From a virus, in IMG/VR virus record IMGVR_UViG_3300036790_000219, positions 1 to 64,000 of that record: DNA of 64,000 nucleotides; one strand, written 5' to 3'. The notes under the pieces were generated by a model, which made no database searches, was not told where the DNA came from, and was given only the letters and a program-made list of their open reading frames with translations. The position numbers and the translations under genes are program-made. This document shows positions 29,161 through 36,741 of the stretch, piece after piece. Numbering within the stretch: the first letter of the stretch is position 1; each line of letters starts with the position of its first letter.

Positions 29161-30989
29161 TGCGAGTTAACTTTCTTGAAGAGACCCTGTCGGATTTTAA
29201 GGCCTTCTCTGGGCAGCACTCGCTTGCCTTAGACCTACCGGGGGTTACCTTCGTTCGCGGTGAGAACCTTATTGCTGAGCGGCTCGGTGCTAATGGAGCC
29301 GCGAAGTCTTCATTGTGGGACGCCCTGTGTTGGTGTCTCTTCGGTCGAACGCCAGATGATCTACGCAATCCAGATGTCATTCCGTGGAGTGGGAGTGGGA
29401 ATCCGAAGGTAGCGGTCAAGGTTCGAATTGAGAGTAAAGAGCGGGTTATCACCCGCACCATCAGCCCAAACAAGCTTCTCCTTGACGGTGAAGAAATAGG
29501 ACAGGATGAGGTTGAAGCTCTTGGGATGAGCTTTGATCTCTTTACCAATACTATCCTTCTGGCACAAGGCCAACCATTGTTCTTTGATCTTCAGCCGAAG
29601 GACAAGATGGACTTGTTTTCAAATACCATGCGGTTGGACCGGTGGGACGTTCGTGCCAAGGCGGCAGACGTGGCGGCTTGCGAAGCCGAAGCGGATCTGG
29701 TGGATTTTGATAGTGAGAAGCGGGGTTTTGAGTCGGCGCTGGCCGAAGTAGAACGTGTTCTGACCACGACGAAGGCACAGTCTGCCACTTGGGTTGCTGA
29801 GCAGCGGAAGTCAACGCGGGATGTAGTAGAGAAGCGTAAGCAGCTACAGGGAGAGTATGATAAGAAGGATAAGCAGCTAGCTGGGGCTATTCTAAAGTTA
29901 GATGGCGTAGGAGCAGAGCTCACTTCGCTAGATAAAGAGTACCGTAAGCAACAAGACGATTTGTCGAAGCTAAATACTGCATTGACTATAGCGAAGATAC
30001 GGGTAGAGGAAGGAAAGGAGAAAGCCGAAGAGATAAGAAAGGCTTTAAGGGAACTCGGCCAAACCCGAATATGCCCTACTTGTCGTCAGCCGGTTAAGGC
30101 CGCTAACCTCGGTGAGCACAAAGCCCACCTAGAAGAGAAGCTTGCACAATTCGAAACAAATATTAAAGCCGGAGTTCCTAAGAAGCTTGTGCAGAATATT
30201 GCTGTTTTAGAGAAGCGGATTGCAGACACACTCTCCTACGCCCAAAGCTTCCAGGCTAAGCATAGCTCGTCTGAGAACGAACGTAATCGGCTCCAGCCAG
30301 AGGTGGCAACACTTAAGGCTCAACTCCAGGAACTACAGCGTGTCATTAAGGATGGGGCTGAGGCTAATCCATATACCAAACAATTGGCTGATTTGCAAAA
30401 GCGACAGAAAGAACTCAATGAAGATATGCTCTCTTGTGATAAGGATATTGCCGAGGCTTCCCGCCGTGCTGAACGTAATAAGTTTTGGGTCAAGGGCTTC
30501 AAGGATATCAAGCTGCAATTAATTGAGGAGGTACTTGAGGAACTTGAGCTCGTGACCAACAGTATGATTGAAGAGGTTGGTTTGGTAGGTTGGGAGGTTA
30601 AGTACGATATTGAACGGGAGACCAAGTCTGGTACGATACAACGCGCTCTCCACGTTCAGATACGTTCTCCACAGAGTAAAGGCTTCGTCAAATGGAAGTC
30701 CTGGTCTGGTGGTGAGAAGCAGCGGCTAAGGCTTGTGGGCGCGCTGGCATTATCAGACGTATTGTTGGCACATGCCGGAGTCGAGGCTAATCTTGAGATT
30801 CTAGATGAGCCAGCGCTATACTGGTCAACGGAAGGTGTACAAGAACTTTGTGGGTTCTTGGCTGAGCGAGCCCGACAGACGAAACGGAGTATTTATTACA
30901 TCGAACACCAAGCGGTGGAATCAACGCACTTCTCAAATACCTTAACTGTGGTGCACGACAAAGATGGCGCATTTATTGAAGGGGGATGA
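29160..30989 (+). CDS. sbcC: SbcC/Rad50-like ATPase
   Basis: 609 aa from GTG 29160. Walker A G-A-N-G-A-A-K-S-S (A where most have G-x-G) near 45, long coiled coils with a zinc hook C-P-T-C-R-Q-P at about 300, signature S-G-G-E-K-Q-R-L-R-L, and Walker B L-E-I-L-D-E-P. Same layout as T4 gp46 but shorter than bacterial SbcC. Forms a complex with the SbcD-like nuclease. Confidence 0.92.
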   Translation: MRVNFLEETLSDFKAFSGQHSLALDLPGVTFVRGENLIAERLGANGAAKSSLWDALCWCLFGRTPDDLRNPDVIPWSGSGNPKVAVKVRIESKERVITRTISPNKLLLDGEEIGQDEVEALGMSFDLFTNTILLAQGQPLFFDLQPKDKMDLFSNTMRLDRWDVRAKAADVAACEAEADLVDFDSEKRGFESALAEVERVLTTTKAQSATWVAEQRKSTRDVVEKRKQLQGEYDKKDKQLAGAILKLDGVGAELTSLDKEYRKQQDDLSKLNTALTIAKIRVEEGKEKAEEIRKALRELGQTRICPTCRQPVKAANLGEHKAHLEEKLAQFETNIKAGVPKKLVQNIAVLEKRIADTLSYAQSFQAKHSSSENERNRLQPEVATLKAQLQELQRVIKDGAEANPYTKQLADLQKRQKELNEDMLSCDKDIAEASRRAERNKFWVKGFKDIKLQLIEEVLEELELVTNSMIEEVGLVGWEVKYDIERETKSGTIQRALHVQIRSPQSKGFVKWKSWSGGEKQRLRLVGALALSDVLLAHAGVEANLEILDEPALYWSTEGVQELCGFLAERARQTKRSIYYIEHQAVESTHFSNTLTVVHDKDGAFIEGG

Positions 30990-30992
30990 TTA

Positions 30993-31334
30993 ATGGTAAG
31001 TAGACCAAAGGTCTCTGTTGGGCCAAGTCAAGTTGTTTTGCAAACTGGAAGAGGATTATCAGTCCACCAAGATATGCTCACAGCTGAAGAAGCACGGGAA
31101 CTTGCAAAATCATTGATGGCTGCAGCAGATGCTCTAGTCCCCAAAAGGTTGGAGCCACCTAATTCTTATGAGGCTTACCTTTATCATTGGTTGACTAACA
31201 CGTATAGTAAACCAATTGTTGCTCATTGGTTATTGGTAACAAAGAAATGGCAAATGTGTGGAGTTAAAGAGTTATCTACACCGGAGGAAATGTGGATGGT
31301 TGGTTGGCGTTATTTGAAACCAGTTGCTCCGTAA
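30993..31334 (+). CDS. Hypothetical 113-aa protein
   Basis: Central T-A-E-E-A-R-E-L-A-K-S-L-M-A-A-A-D-A-L resembles the short helical segment common in small phage proteins that start with a beta hairpin (V-V-L-Q-T-G-R-G-L-S-V). Trp-rich C-terminus. No function known. Confidence 0.6.
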   Translation: MVSRPKVSVGPSQVVLQTGRGLSVHQDMLTAEEARELAKSLMAAADALVPKRLEPPNSYEAYLYHWLTNTYSKPIVAHWLLVTKKWQMCGVKELSTPEEMWMVGWRYLKPVAP

Positions 31335-31350
31335 AGCAGAAAGCTGTGCC

Positions 31351-31782
31351 ATGATTACTGACGAAGAACACCCGGAGTTTCTAAAGGCGTGGAAGGAAGT
31401 GCTCCGCCGTTTGGGTGAATGTCTTGGTGATGGTACCCGCGAGTGCAATCAGTACCTACTCCGGGAAATGTTTGATATCACGAAGCGCCACCGAGAAGAA
31501 TGTAAGTTACGAGGCATTGACTTTCCGGTGCTCGTTGCCTTGGTGGTGCCCCGGCTTGGAATTGTAGAGTTCAAGCGTGCCGACCTTGATGCTGCGTCAA
31601 TTCGGATAAGCATTATCAATTTTGTACGCTTTCACCCTGAAGCCAGTATGAGGGAGATAGTTAATGCTTTCAAAAGCGCATACTCGGATTTGAAACCAGA
31701 TGACATCTTGCAGCCCGCCGATATTGGACAACAATCTAACGCAGCCCGTGTCCAGAAAGAGGCCCCTGAGAGAGAAAATTAG
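31351..31782 (+). CDS. Hypothetical 143-aa protein
   Basis: ATG 31351 is preferred over 31324, which overlaps the previous gene. Helical protein with F-P-V-L-V-A-L-V-V-P-R-L-G-I-V-E-F in the middle and a Gln/Glu-rich tail. Ends inside the next gene. Family unknown. Confidence 0.55.
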   Translation: MITDEEHPEFLKAWKEVLRRLGECLGDGTRECNQYLLREMFDITKRHREECKLRGIDFPVLVALVVPRLGIVEFKRADLDAASIRISIINFVRFHPEASMREIVNAFKSAYSDLKPDDILQPADIGQQSNAARVQKEAPEREN

Positions 31783-32155
31783 GTTCTATGCTGGGCTTCT
31801 ATTTCTGGTGTGCGCGGTAGTAGGTCGTATAGGGTGGGGTCTAGGAGAAGACGCTTTATTGTGGAGTAGTATTTTCTGGGTTGGTGTCGTCGCTTTTTGG
31901 CTATTGCTGGGCAACGGTAGCGTTCTTTGTGTTCCAGGGATACTCTGTAATGCACTAGCAACTTTGACAAATGGTGGGAAGATGCCCGTGTACGGTCAGG
32001 AGAACGTAACTGGGTACGCCTGGGTAAAAGGAACTCAAGATAGTCATCTGCAATTTCTTTGTGATCAATTCTATAGTTATAGTATAGGTGACTTTTTGAT
32101 TTTTGCTGGTTTGGCTTCGATATTTGTTTACCGTGTGTTCCTCAAGCGGTGTTAA
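31748..32155 (+). CDS. Membrane protein with about three TM segments
   Basis: From GTG 31748 (135 aa) in a frame that is open from 31700. Hydrophobic stretches A-G-L-L-F-L-V-C-A-V-V-G, S-I-F-W-V-G-V-V-A-F-W-L-L-L and F-L-I-F-A-G-L-A-S-I-F-V-Y-R-V-F; basic N-terminus. Last gene before promoter copy 3. Unknown role. Confidence 0.55.
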   Translation: MSRKRPLREKIRFYAGLLFLVCAVVGRIGWGLGEDALLWSSIFWVGVVAFWLLLGNGSVLCVPGILCNALATLTNGGKMPVYGQENVTGYAWVKGTQDSHLQFLCDQFYSYSIGDFLIFAGLASIFVYRVFLKRC

Positions 32156-32161
32156 ACAACC

Positions 32162-32195
32162 CCCTATACTTTTGAAAACAAACGCGCTATAACGT
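32162..32195 (+). promoter_or_regulatory. Putative phage promoter, copy 3
   Basis: CCCTATACTTT (32162-32172), 14 bases, CTATAACGT (32187-32195). The left box is identical to copies 1 and 2; the right box keeps TATAA. The NusG-like gene starts 31 bases downstream. Confidence 0.6.
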
Positions 32196-32226
32196 CAGTT
32201 GCTCTTTCCACGGAGGGCATTCGGTT

Positions 32227-32754
32227 GTGGTTGATTCCCAAGGCACAGTTAACGATCATTGGTTCATAGTCCGAACGCAGTCTCACCGGGAACGTTGGGC
32301 TGCGGAAAACGTTGCCCGTGCCGGTGCGCTCTATTACCTACCTGAGATACTTGAGACAGTTCGAATTGTTGTGCGTGGTGTACGCAAGCGTGAGTTCCGC
32401 CGCCGCCCATTATTTCCCTGCTACCTCTTCGTCAAGACCGAAGGGCAATGGCACTTCCTGCTTACGGCATTTGGCGTAGCAGCAGTCATCACAGGAACAA
32501 ACGGCTCGCCGGGGACCATCCCCGGTAGAATTATATCAGACCTCCGTGATCGAGAAGAGAACGGACTGGTTAGACTCCCTACCCGCTCCCGCTTCAAAGC
32601 AGGAGATCCGGTGCGTATAACCAAAGGCTCCTTTTCTGGGTATGTTGGTATCTACCAGGGGGCATCAGCAACCGACCGTGTACGCGTGTTGCTAGACTTC
32701 CTAAGTCGCAAGACATCGACAATCGTTGCTGAGAATACCTTAGAGGCGGCTTGA
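32227..32754 (+). CDS. NusG/RfaH-like transcription factor
   Basis: 175 aa from GTG 32227 with CGGAGGG upstream. N-terminal NGN domain: W-F-I-V-R-T-Q-S-H-R-E-R-W-A-A-E-N-V, then R-P-L-F-P-C-Y-L-F-V, and a C-terminal KOW motif near F-K-A-G-D-P-V-R-I-T-K-G-S-F-S-G. Binds RNA polymerase and affects pausing or termination. Being first behind promoter copy 3, it may act as an antiterminator for the downstream block of packaging and head genes. Confidence 0.92.
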   Translation: MVDSQGTVNDHWFIVRTQSHRERWAAENVARAGALYYLPEILETVRIVVRGVRKREFRRRPLFPCYLFVKTEGQWHFLLTAFGVAAVITGTNGSPGTIPGRIISDLRDREENGLVRLPTRSRFKAGDPVRITKGSFSGYVGIYQGASATDRVRVLLDFLSRKTSTIVAENTLEAA

Positions 32755-32811
32755 AGCGCCGCAACCCGCGCCAAGGCCAAAACCTCTAGTGTGAGTAACT
32801 GTGATAACGGG

Positions 32812-32844
32812 AGCGGGTTCGCTCAACGGCAGAGCTTTCCCGCT
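32812..32844 (+). other. tRNA D-arm-like hairpin before cold-shock gene
   Basis: AGCGGG...CCCGCT encloses GCTC-AACGGCA-GAGC, which is the D arm of the tRNAs in the array almost letter for letter. No anticodon or T arm follows. Either a tRNA fragment or a leader hairpin of the cold-shock gene 29 bases downstream, possibly bound by the NusG-like or cold-shock protein. Confidence 0.4.
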
Positions 32845-32872
32845 ATTTCTGGTAAGTAAATGAGGGTTTGGA

Positions 32873-33097
32873 ATGAACGGCAACGGTAATTTTCTACCTG
32901 GGCGCGTCAAGTTCTATGATTCACGCAAGGGTTTTGGTTTTATTAAGCCGGACGATGGTTCTCGTGACGTATTCCTGTCGATCAAGGTGTTGCCGAAAGG
33001 CTGTTTGGTACTCACGCCGGATCAAGCAGTGAAGTATGTTCTTGGTGAGGGCAAGAATGGCAAAGGCCCAGCTGCCGAGGAGCTCGTATTGCTGTGA
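32873..33097 (+). CDS. Cold-shock domain protein
   Basis: 74 aa. G-R-V-K-F-Y-D-S-R-K-G-F-G-F-I-K-P-D-D-G contains the RNP1 motif (K-G-F-G-F-I) and the start of the five-strand CSD. The second RNP motif is V-F-L-S-I. Binds single-stranded RNA or DNA and can melt hairpins. Follows the NusG-like gene, so it may belong to the same antitermination programme. Confidence 0.88.
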   Translation: MNGNGNFLPGRVKFYDSRKGFGFIKPDDGSRDVFLSIKVLPKGCLVLTPDQAVKYVLGEGKNGKGPAAEELVLL

Positions 33098-33417
33098 TCG
33101 ATGTTGGTGGTCAAGTGGTTTGTATTGACGATGATTGGAAGCCTGCCCCCGGACCGTTGGGAATAAGTGCCCCTGTGCGAGGTCAAGTTTATACTGTTCG
33201 TGAGATTGGAAAAGGTGTTACGACTGCTGACGGTTCCCACCACCCAGATTTTGTAGGTATTAAGCTGGAAGAGATTCACAACCCCCCAGATATTCCAACA
33301 CCGGGAAGGGGTGAAGTGGTTTTCAACATTATTGCCTTCCGTCCGGTTAAGAAGACCTCAATCGAGGAGTTTACCAAGATCCTTGATAATGCACCTAAGC
33401 GATTAGAGCCTGCCTAA
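33094..33417 (+). CDS. Hypothetical 107-aa protein
   Basis: GTG 33094 overlaps the previous stop. Beta-rich: V-V-C-I-D-D-D-W, G-Q-V-Y-T-V-R-E-I, F-V-G-I-K-L-E-E-I-H-N-P, then F-R-P-V. I have seen this layout in small phage proteins of unknown role. No catalytic residues obvious. Confidence 0.65.
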   Translation: MIDVGGQVVCIDDDWKPAPGPLGISAPVRGQVYTVREIGKGVTTADGSHHPDFVGIKLEEIHNPPDIPTPGRGEVVFNIIAFRPVKKTSIEEFTKILDNAPKRLEPA

Positions 33418-33506
33418 TGCCCGCACAGTTCGTCGTACTCTTTTGGGCATTATTGGCGGCGCTACCATTCCTTTGGTTTGGTATTGTGGTGGAAGAGGAA
33501 AAGTGA
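33417..33506 (+). CDS. 29-aa membrane peptide
   Basis: ATG overlaps the preceding TAA. One hydrophobic helix (V-V-L-F-W-A-L-L-A-A-L-P-F-L-W-F-G-I-V) then E-E-E-K. Function unknown; possibly a regulator of a membrane protein. Confidence 0.45.
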   Translation: MPAQFVVLFWALLAALPFLWFGIVVEEEK

Positions 33507-33507
33507 C

Positions 33508-33702
33508 ATGCAAACTTTTGTATGTCCTGATGAAATCCTCGATTTGCTAGACGAACCAGAGACCAGAGAAGTGGGTGAGGAAAGGTTGGGTGAGTGGATC
33601 TGTACCCTCCCTGGCCAACTCGGTGATAAGCTACTGTTGCCGTGTGATTGCTGTGGTGCGCTTCACGCTATGATGGAATATGAACCCATATGGCTGCATT
33701 GA
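33508..33702 (+). CDS. Hypothetical 64-aa protein with C-D-C-C motif
   Basis: Acidic N-terminus, then L-L-L-P-C-D-C-C-G-A-L-H, a possible metal-binding turn. Overlaps the next start by 13 bases. Unknown function. Confidence 0.5.
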   Translation: MQTFVCPDEILDLLDEPETREVGEERLGEWICTLPGQLGDKLLLPCDCCGALHAMMEYEPIWLH

Positions 33703-33893
33703 GCACACTTCTGTTGTTGACGGCCATAGGGGTAGTGCCGGTCCCAGCTAAGATTGTACCACCGGTAGTAGTTCACAATTACTTTGTGCCGCTCGTCCCC
33801 CAAGCCAAATGTGTTTACAGCCACTTTGATAATGGTTACGGATATGAGTGGCGGAACTGTGTAGAGACTTATGGCAACACGCTATTTCCCTAA
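33690..33893 (+). CDS. Small exported-like protein, 67 aa
   Basis: N-terminal hydrophobic stretch L-S-T-L-L-L-L-T-A-I-G-V-V with P-V-P-A-K after it looks like a signal peptide or anchor. Two Cys (K-C-V-Y-S, R-N-C-V-E) could bond in the periplasm. Unknown role. Confidence 0.45.
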   Translation: MAALSTLLLLTAIGVVPVPAKIVPPVVVHNYFVPLVPQAKCVYSHFDNGYGYEWRNCVETYGNTLFP

Positions 33894-34014
33894 GCCCGTC
33901 TTTGTACTTCAGAGCAACGGGGTGATGCGGCATTTTACAGTAGGTGTTCATGAAGTGTCGGAGGACTTGGCAACTCATTGGTGGCTCCGCGCTAATTCAG
34001 TCCGCCCTATGTAG
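33871..34014 (+). CDS. Hypothetical 47-aa protein
   Basis: ATG 33871 lies inside the previous gene; ends ATGTAG at 34009-34014. Y-F-P-K-P-V-F-V-L-Q-S-N-G-V-M-R-H-F-T-V-G-V-H-E-V resembles a beta-rich small phage protein. No function known. Confidence 0.5.
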   Translation: MATRYFPKPVFVLQSNGVMRHFTVGVHEVSEDLATHWWLRANSVRPM

Positions 34015-34025
34015 GTCCTGGGCCA

Positions 34026-34433
34026 GTGTCAGTGTCCCCACTCCCAGGACGGCCTTGGAAAGGTGAGGCAACGTTACCAGGACGGCCTTGGGGCTTAGCA
34101 GAAGAGATCCGACGAACATTACGTCAAAGGAGTATCCCGGTGCCTAGTAGTTTTGGTGGTCGTTCAATGGCAGGTGCATTACTTGACGATATTCGTGCTG
34201 ATCTACAAAAGGCATTGGTGAATGCACGGGACGACTCCAAGTTGATTATCTCTGGGGCGATCATAGACCTTGTGAAAGAATTCAAGACCGGTACCAAGTC
34301 GGTGGAAAGGGCTATCCAAGCCGAAGCTATGGCAGTCCGAGACGAGTTTGCCACTATTGTGGGTAATGCTCACGACGCCGCTGAGGATGCAGTGGGGCAG
34401 GCTAAGGACTTGGTTGAGAAGGCCAAGGAGTAG
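34026..34433 (+). CDS. Hypothetical protein with N-terminal tandem repeat
   Basis: 135 aa from GTG 34026; an alternative ATG at 34169 would omit the repeat. L-P-G-R-P-W occurs twice, 11 residues apart, encoded by two copies of a 15-base sequence at 34044 and 34077. The C-terminal half is a long amphipathic helix. Unknown function. Confidence 0.5.
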   Translation: MSVSPLPGRPWKGEATLPGRPWGLAEEIRRTLRQRSIPVPSSFGGRSMAGALLDDIRADLQKALVNARDDSKLIISGAIIDLVKEFKTGTKSVERAIQAEAMAVRDEFATIVGNAHDAAEDAVGQAKDLVEKAKE

Positions 34434-34440
34434 ATTGCCG

Positions 34441-34605
34441 ATGACGATGGAACAGGCACAAGCCAAATGCCGTAAGTGGCGCGAGAAAGGTGATACACGA
34501 TCGCTTGCTGCTGCAAATAGACTTGAAGCAAAGTTCCGGCCACACCCAGAATATCAGAGTGATGTTATGTGGTTATTAGAAAGGCAGTCTGGGGTTGGTA
34601 TGTGA
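34441..34605 (+). CDS. Hypothetical 54-aa protein
   Basis: ATG 34441 soon after the previous stop. Basic helical: K-C-R-K-W-R-E-K-G-D-T-R-S-L-A-A-A-N-R-L-E-A-K. Could bind nucleic acid; family unknown. Confidence 0.45.
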   Translation: MTMEQAQAKCRKWREKGDTRSLAAANRLEAKFRPHPEYQSDVMWLLERQSGVGM

Positions 34606-34632
34606 CCAGTAAAACTATCGTGTGAGATAATT

Positions 34633-35154
34633 ATGGCCGAGCGATACAAGTCACATCAGTTTACACCGGACAAACAGCCCAAGGTTAGAGGCCGGAAGAA
34701 GGGCAAGCCAAATCGGTTGACTGCTGTCATTAAGGACGCTGTGGAAGGTGCCCTGGACGACATTGGGGAAATGGCACCCATCTATGAGAAGGTCAGGACT
34801 GTGAAGGGTCGTGTACTCAAGGTTGATGGTAAGCCTGTGATGCGGCTGGTAGGGTGGAAGCCAACTGGGAAGGACGGTGCACGGGGGTTCTTCCGCTGGC
34901 TGGGAGTTCATGAGCCAACAACATTTGCGGGTGTGGCCGCTAAGATCATTCCGCAGCAGATCAATGCACAGGTCAAGCATGATCACGAACACACAATCAA
35001 TTCCCGGTTTGAGGGTGTTGATCTTAGCAAGTTGAATTCCGCTGATCTGCAGACCATGATGCGGGAAGCGTTGAATCTGACGAAGCCCTTGCCCCCCAAA
35101 CAATTAGAGTTACAAGCTGAGGAGATAGTGGACGAGCAGGAGGAGGCAGCGTAA
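34633..35154 (+). CDS. Terminase small-subunit candidate
   Basis: 173 aa. R-G-R-K-K-G-K-P-N-R-L-T-A-V-I-K-D-A-V at 18-36 resembles the DUF5681-like N-terminus often found ahead of large terminase genes. The middle (F-F-R-W-L-G-V-H-E-P-T-T-F-A-G-V-A-A-K-I-I-P-Q-Q) fits the helical small-terminase type; the tail is acidic. Lies 2.3 kb before the large subunit. Tentative. Confidence 0.5.
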   Translation: MAERYKSHQFTPDKQPKVRGRKKGKPNRLTAVIKDAVEGALDDIGEMAPIYEKVRTVKGRVLKVDGKPVMRLVGWKPTGKDGARGFFRWLGVHEPTTFAGVAAKIIPQQINAQVKHDHEHTINSRFEGVDLSKLNSADLQTMMREALNLTKPLPPKQLELQAEEIVDEQEEAA

Positions 35155-35156
35155 AT

Positions 35157-35396
35157 ATGGATCCGGTGCTCACACTCTTTGTGCTCATAGGGGTTGTATC
35201 CCTTACAGCTGTGCCATGGATAATACTTTACGTTGTCTGTAGAATAGAGGACCGGCTAGATGGTCTTGAGGAAACCTTTGTTGAGGTATTAGGCAGCAGT
35301 GATGGTGAAGGGGGGCCGGACGATGATCCAGGACCAGGTGAGGAAGAACCTAAGTCCCACAGTAATGTGATAGCCTTCAGCAAGAAGGTAACATAA
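35157..35396 (+). CDS. Small membrane protein, 79 aa
   Basis: N-terminal hydrophobic segment (L-F-V-L-I-G-V-V-S-L-T-A-V-P-W-I-I-L-Y-V-V) followed by an acidic, Gly/Pro-rich tail. Single-pass, probably tail in the cytoplasm. Role unknown. Confidence 0.55.
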   Translation: MDPVLTLFVLIGVVSLTAVPWIILYVVCRIEDRLDGLEETFVEVLGSSDGEGGPDDDPGPGEEEPKSHSNVIAFSKKVT

Positions 35397-35450
35397 AGTT
35401 ATGAAAGTATGAGGGGTGGTGGAGGATATAGGCAACTAGAAGGGTACCCC

Positions 35451-35612
35451 ATGACTGTCGCCGAAGCCATTGCGATTATCAACGAAGAGTTGAAAGCACG
35501 AAAAGCATACCCGGACGAGTTTGATAATGATATTACTGAGGCGATTAGTATTATACTAACTATATGCCAACGATTACAAGACACGTTTGGGAAGGGGAAC
35601 GAAGAGTTATGA
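35451..35612 (+). CDS. Hypothetical 53-aa protein
   Basis: ATG 35451 has GAAGGGT upstream, better than the earlier in-frame ATG at 35409. Helical, charged (A-I-A-I-I-N-E-E-L-K-A-R-K-A-Y). Four-base overlap with the next gene. Unknown. Confidence 0.5.
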   Translation: MTVAEAIAIINEELKARKAYPDEFDNDITEAISIILTICQRLQDTFGKGNEEL

Positions 35613-35821
35613 ACGCACTCCTCTTTGGTCTGCCGGTGAAGGACGGGCTGGTTTGTGCTAACCCGATCTGCACAGCCTACGCTGACTATATCATCCACAC
35701 AGGAGCGCCAGAGAAGCCGCTAGAGGTCCTGGCCTGTGCGGAGCACATGCATGGCCTAAGCGCGGGCAAGCGTATCCTGAAGCTGGAGAAGCTTAAGGAA
35801 CCAGGTTCGAGGAATAAGTGA
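35609..35821 (+). CDS. Hypothetical 70-aa protein ending in a duplicated segment
   Basis: C-A-N-P-I-C-T-A-Y-A and A-C-A-E-H could bind metal, a pattern of some small phage zinc proteins. Its last codons (E-P-G-S-R-N-K) lie in the first copy of a 24-bp direct repeat that recurs at the start of the gene at 36195. Confidence 0.55.
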   Translation: MNALLFGLPVKDGLVCANPICTAYADYIIHTGAPEKPLEVLACAEHMHGLSAGKRILKLEKLKEPGSRNK

Positions 35822-35824
35822 CGC
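35801..35824 (+). repeat. 24-bp direct repeat, left copy
   Basis: CCAGGTTCGAGG followed by AATAAGTGACGC. Identical to 36178-36201. The pair brackets one gene and 353 bases of sequence. Confidence 0.9.
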
Positions 35825-35858
35825 GCCCGGCGGTTCCGGGCATAGCAGGAGAAGAAGT

Positions 35859-36173
35859 ATGTTTACATTGAAGCTCTATAGAAACGGCCCGCTGCCTCCG
35901 GCGGGCAAAACCGTGATTCTCGAAACGGTCGGTTTGTGGATCGGACATTGCGACGGGGGCGTAAAGCATATTCGAGCCTTCAAAAAGAAGGTCGGCGTAC
36001 AAGACGAGGACGGCACGCCGGAGTTTTACGTCGGCGGCCAGCCAAAGAGCGACGACGATCTTCCTAAAGGGGGCGACAATCTCCGCGACGGTATCTATGC
36101 TGGCGATGATGACTACTACTCCTGGGGCGTTCTCGAAAATGCCATGGGTAAGACGACAGAAATGTTCCGATAG
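35859..36173 (+). CDS. Cassette-borne hypothetical protein, 104 aa
   Basis: Lies between two 24-bp direct repeats and has its own AGGAG site. The DNA looks more GC-rich than its neighbours. Protein: L-K-L-Y-R-N-G-P-L-P-P-A-G-K, L-E-T-V-G-L-W-I-G-H-C-D-G-G and an acidic middle (S-D-D-D-L-P-K-G-G-D). Looks like a recent insertion (moron). Function unknown. Confidence 0.6.
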   Translation: MFTLKLYRNGPLPPAGKTVILETVGLWIGHCDGGVKHIRAFKKKVGVQDEDGTPEFYVGGQPKSDDDLPKGGDNLRDGIYAGDDDYYSWGVLENAMGKTTEMFR

Positions 36174-36177
36174 CCAC

Positions 36178-36201
36178 CCAGGTTCGAGGAATAAGTGACG
36201 C
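36178..36201 (+). repeat. 24-bp direct repeat, right copy
   Basis: Identical to 35801-35824. It contains the GTG start of the next gene, so before insertion the genes at 35609 and 36195 were probably end-to-start neighbours. Confidence 0.9.
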
Positions 36202-36521
36202 CCTTACGAAGCGACCAAGACTACGTAGAATGGGAACCAACACCTGAAGATGAGCGAGTAAAGGCACACCGCCTATCCTCAACTGGGTGGGAAGAAGATG
36301 TGGAGGTTTCTAGTTTACGCAAGGGCGACGTCTTCAAGATGGTATTCGACGGTGAGGCTATACACCCCATTACTAGGGAAGCCGATGACCAGGTTGTTGC
36401 CCTTGCTGTAGCAGATGCTTTTCGTATGGACCCGTACGGAAGTACAGGACAAACTCGGGGGTACGGTGTTCTTATTGAAGTCTTCGATTATTTGGATCAA
36501 ATCAAAACATCATTGTCCTAA
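36195..36521 (+). CDS. Hypothetical 108-aa protein
   Basis: GTG inside the right repeat. S-L-R-K-G-D-V-F-K-M-V-F-D-G-E and the end F-D-Y-L-D-Q-I suggest a small beta barrel. A known pattern in phages, function unknown. It would have been translationally coupled to the 35609 gene before the cassette arrived. Confidence 0.6.
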   Translation: MTPLRSDQDYVEWEPTPEDERVKAHRLSSTGWEEDVEVSSLRKGDVFKMVFDGEAIHPITREADDQVVALAVADAFRMDPYGSTGQTRGYGVLIEVFDYLDQIKTSLS

Positions 36522-36741
36522 CTCCTCATGCCGCCAGGTTCTTAGGGAAATGAAGCAACATCGTTGGTCTGGATGGCCTGGTGCATACTGTCTTGATTGT
36601 GGCTGTGAAAATCCTATCGAAATAGCATTGGCTGACGGAAATTATATTGAGGTTGAGGACTCAGCCGCTCCCCTGGGATTTCGTTACGAGTTTCCCAATG
36701 TGGTTGTGCCTCCATGCGTCAGTCTCAGACGATGGTGGTAA
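36415..36741 (+). CDS. Zinc-ribbon-like small protein, start uncertain
   Basis: The likely folded part is C-P-N-S-S-C-R-Q-V...Y-C-L-D-C-G-C-E-N, four Cys spaced as a zinc ribbon. No in-frame ATG just before it: 36415 is deep in the previous gene and ATG 36550 would remove the first Cys pair, so a GTG or TTG near 36460-36475 is possible. Coordinates give the longest frame. Confidence 0.5.
   Translation: MLFVWTRTEVQDKLGGTVFLLKSSIIWIKSKHHCPNSSCRQVLREMKQHRWSGWPGAYCLDCGCENPIEIALADGNYIEVEDSAAPLGFRYEFPNVVVPPCVSLRRWW

Noticed and set aside
34044-34091. Start of a longer tandem repeat array
   Set aside because: Only two copies of a 15-base unit occur; it is a local duplication within one coding sequence.
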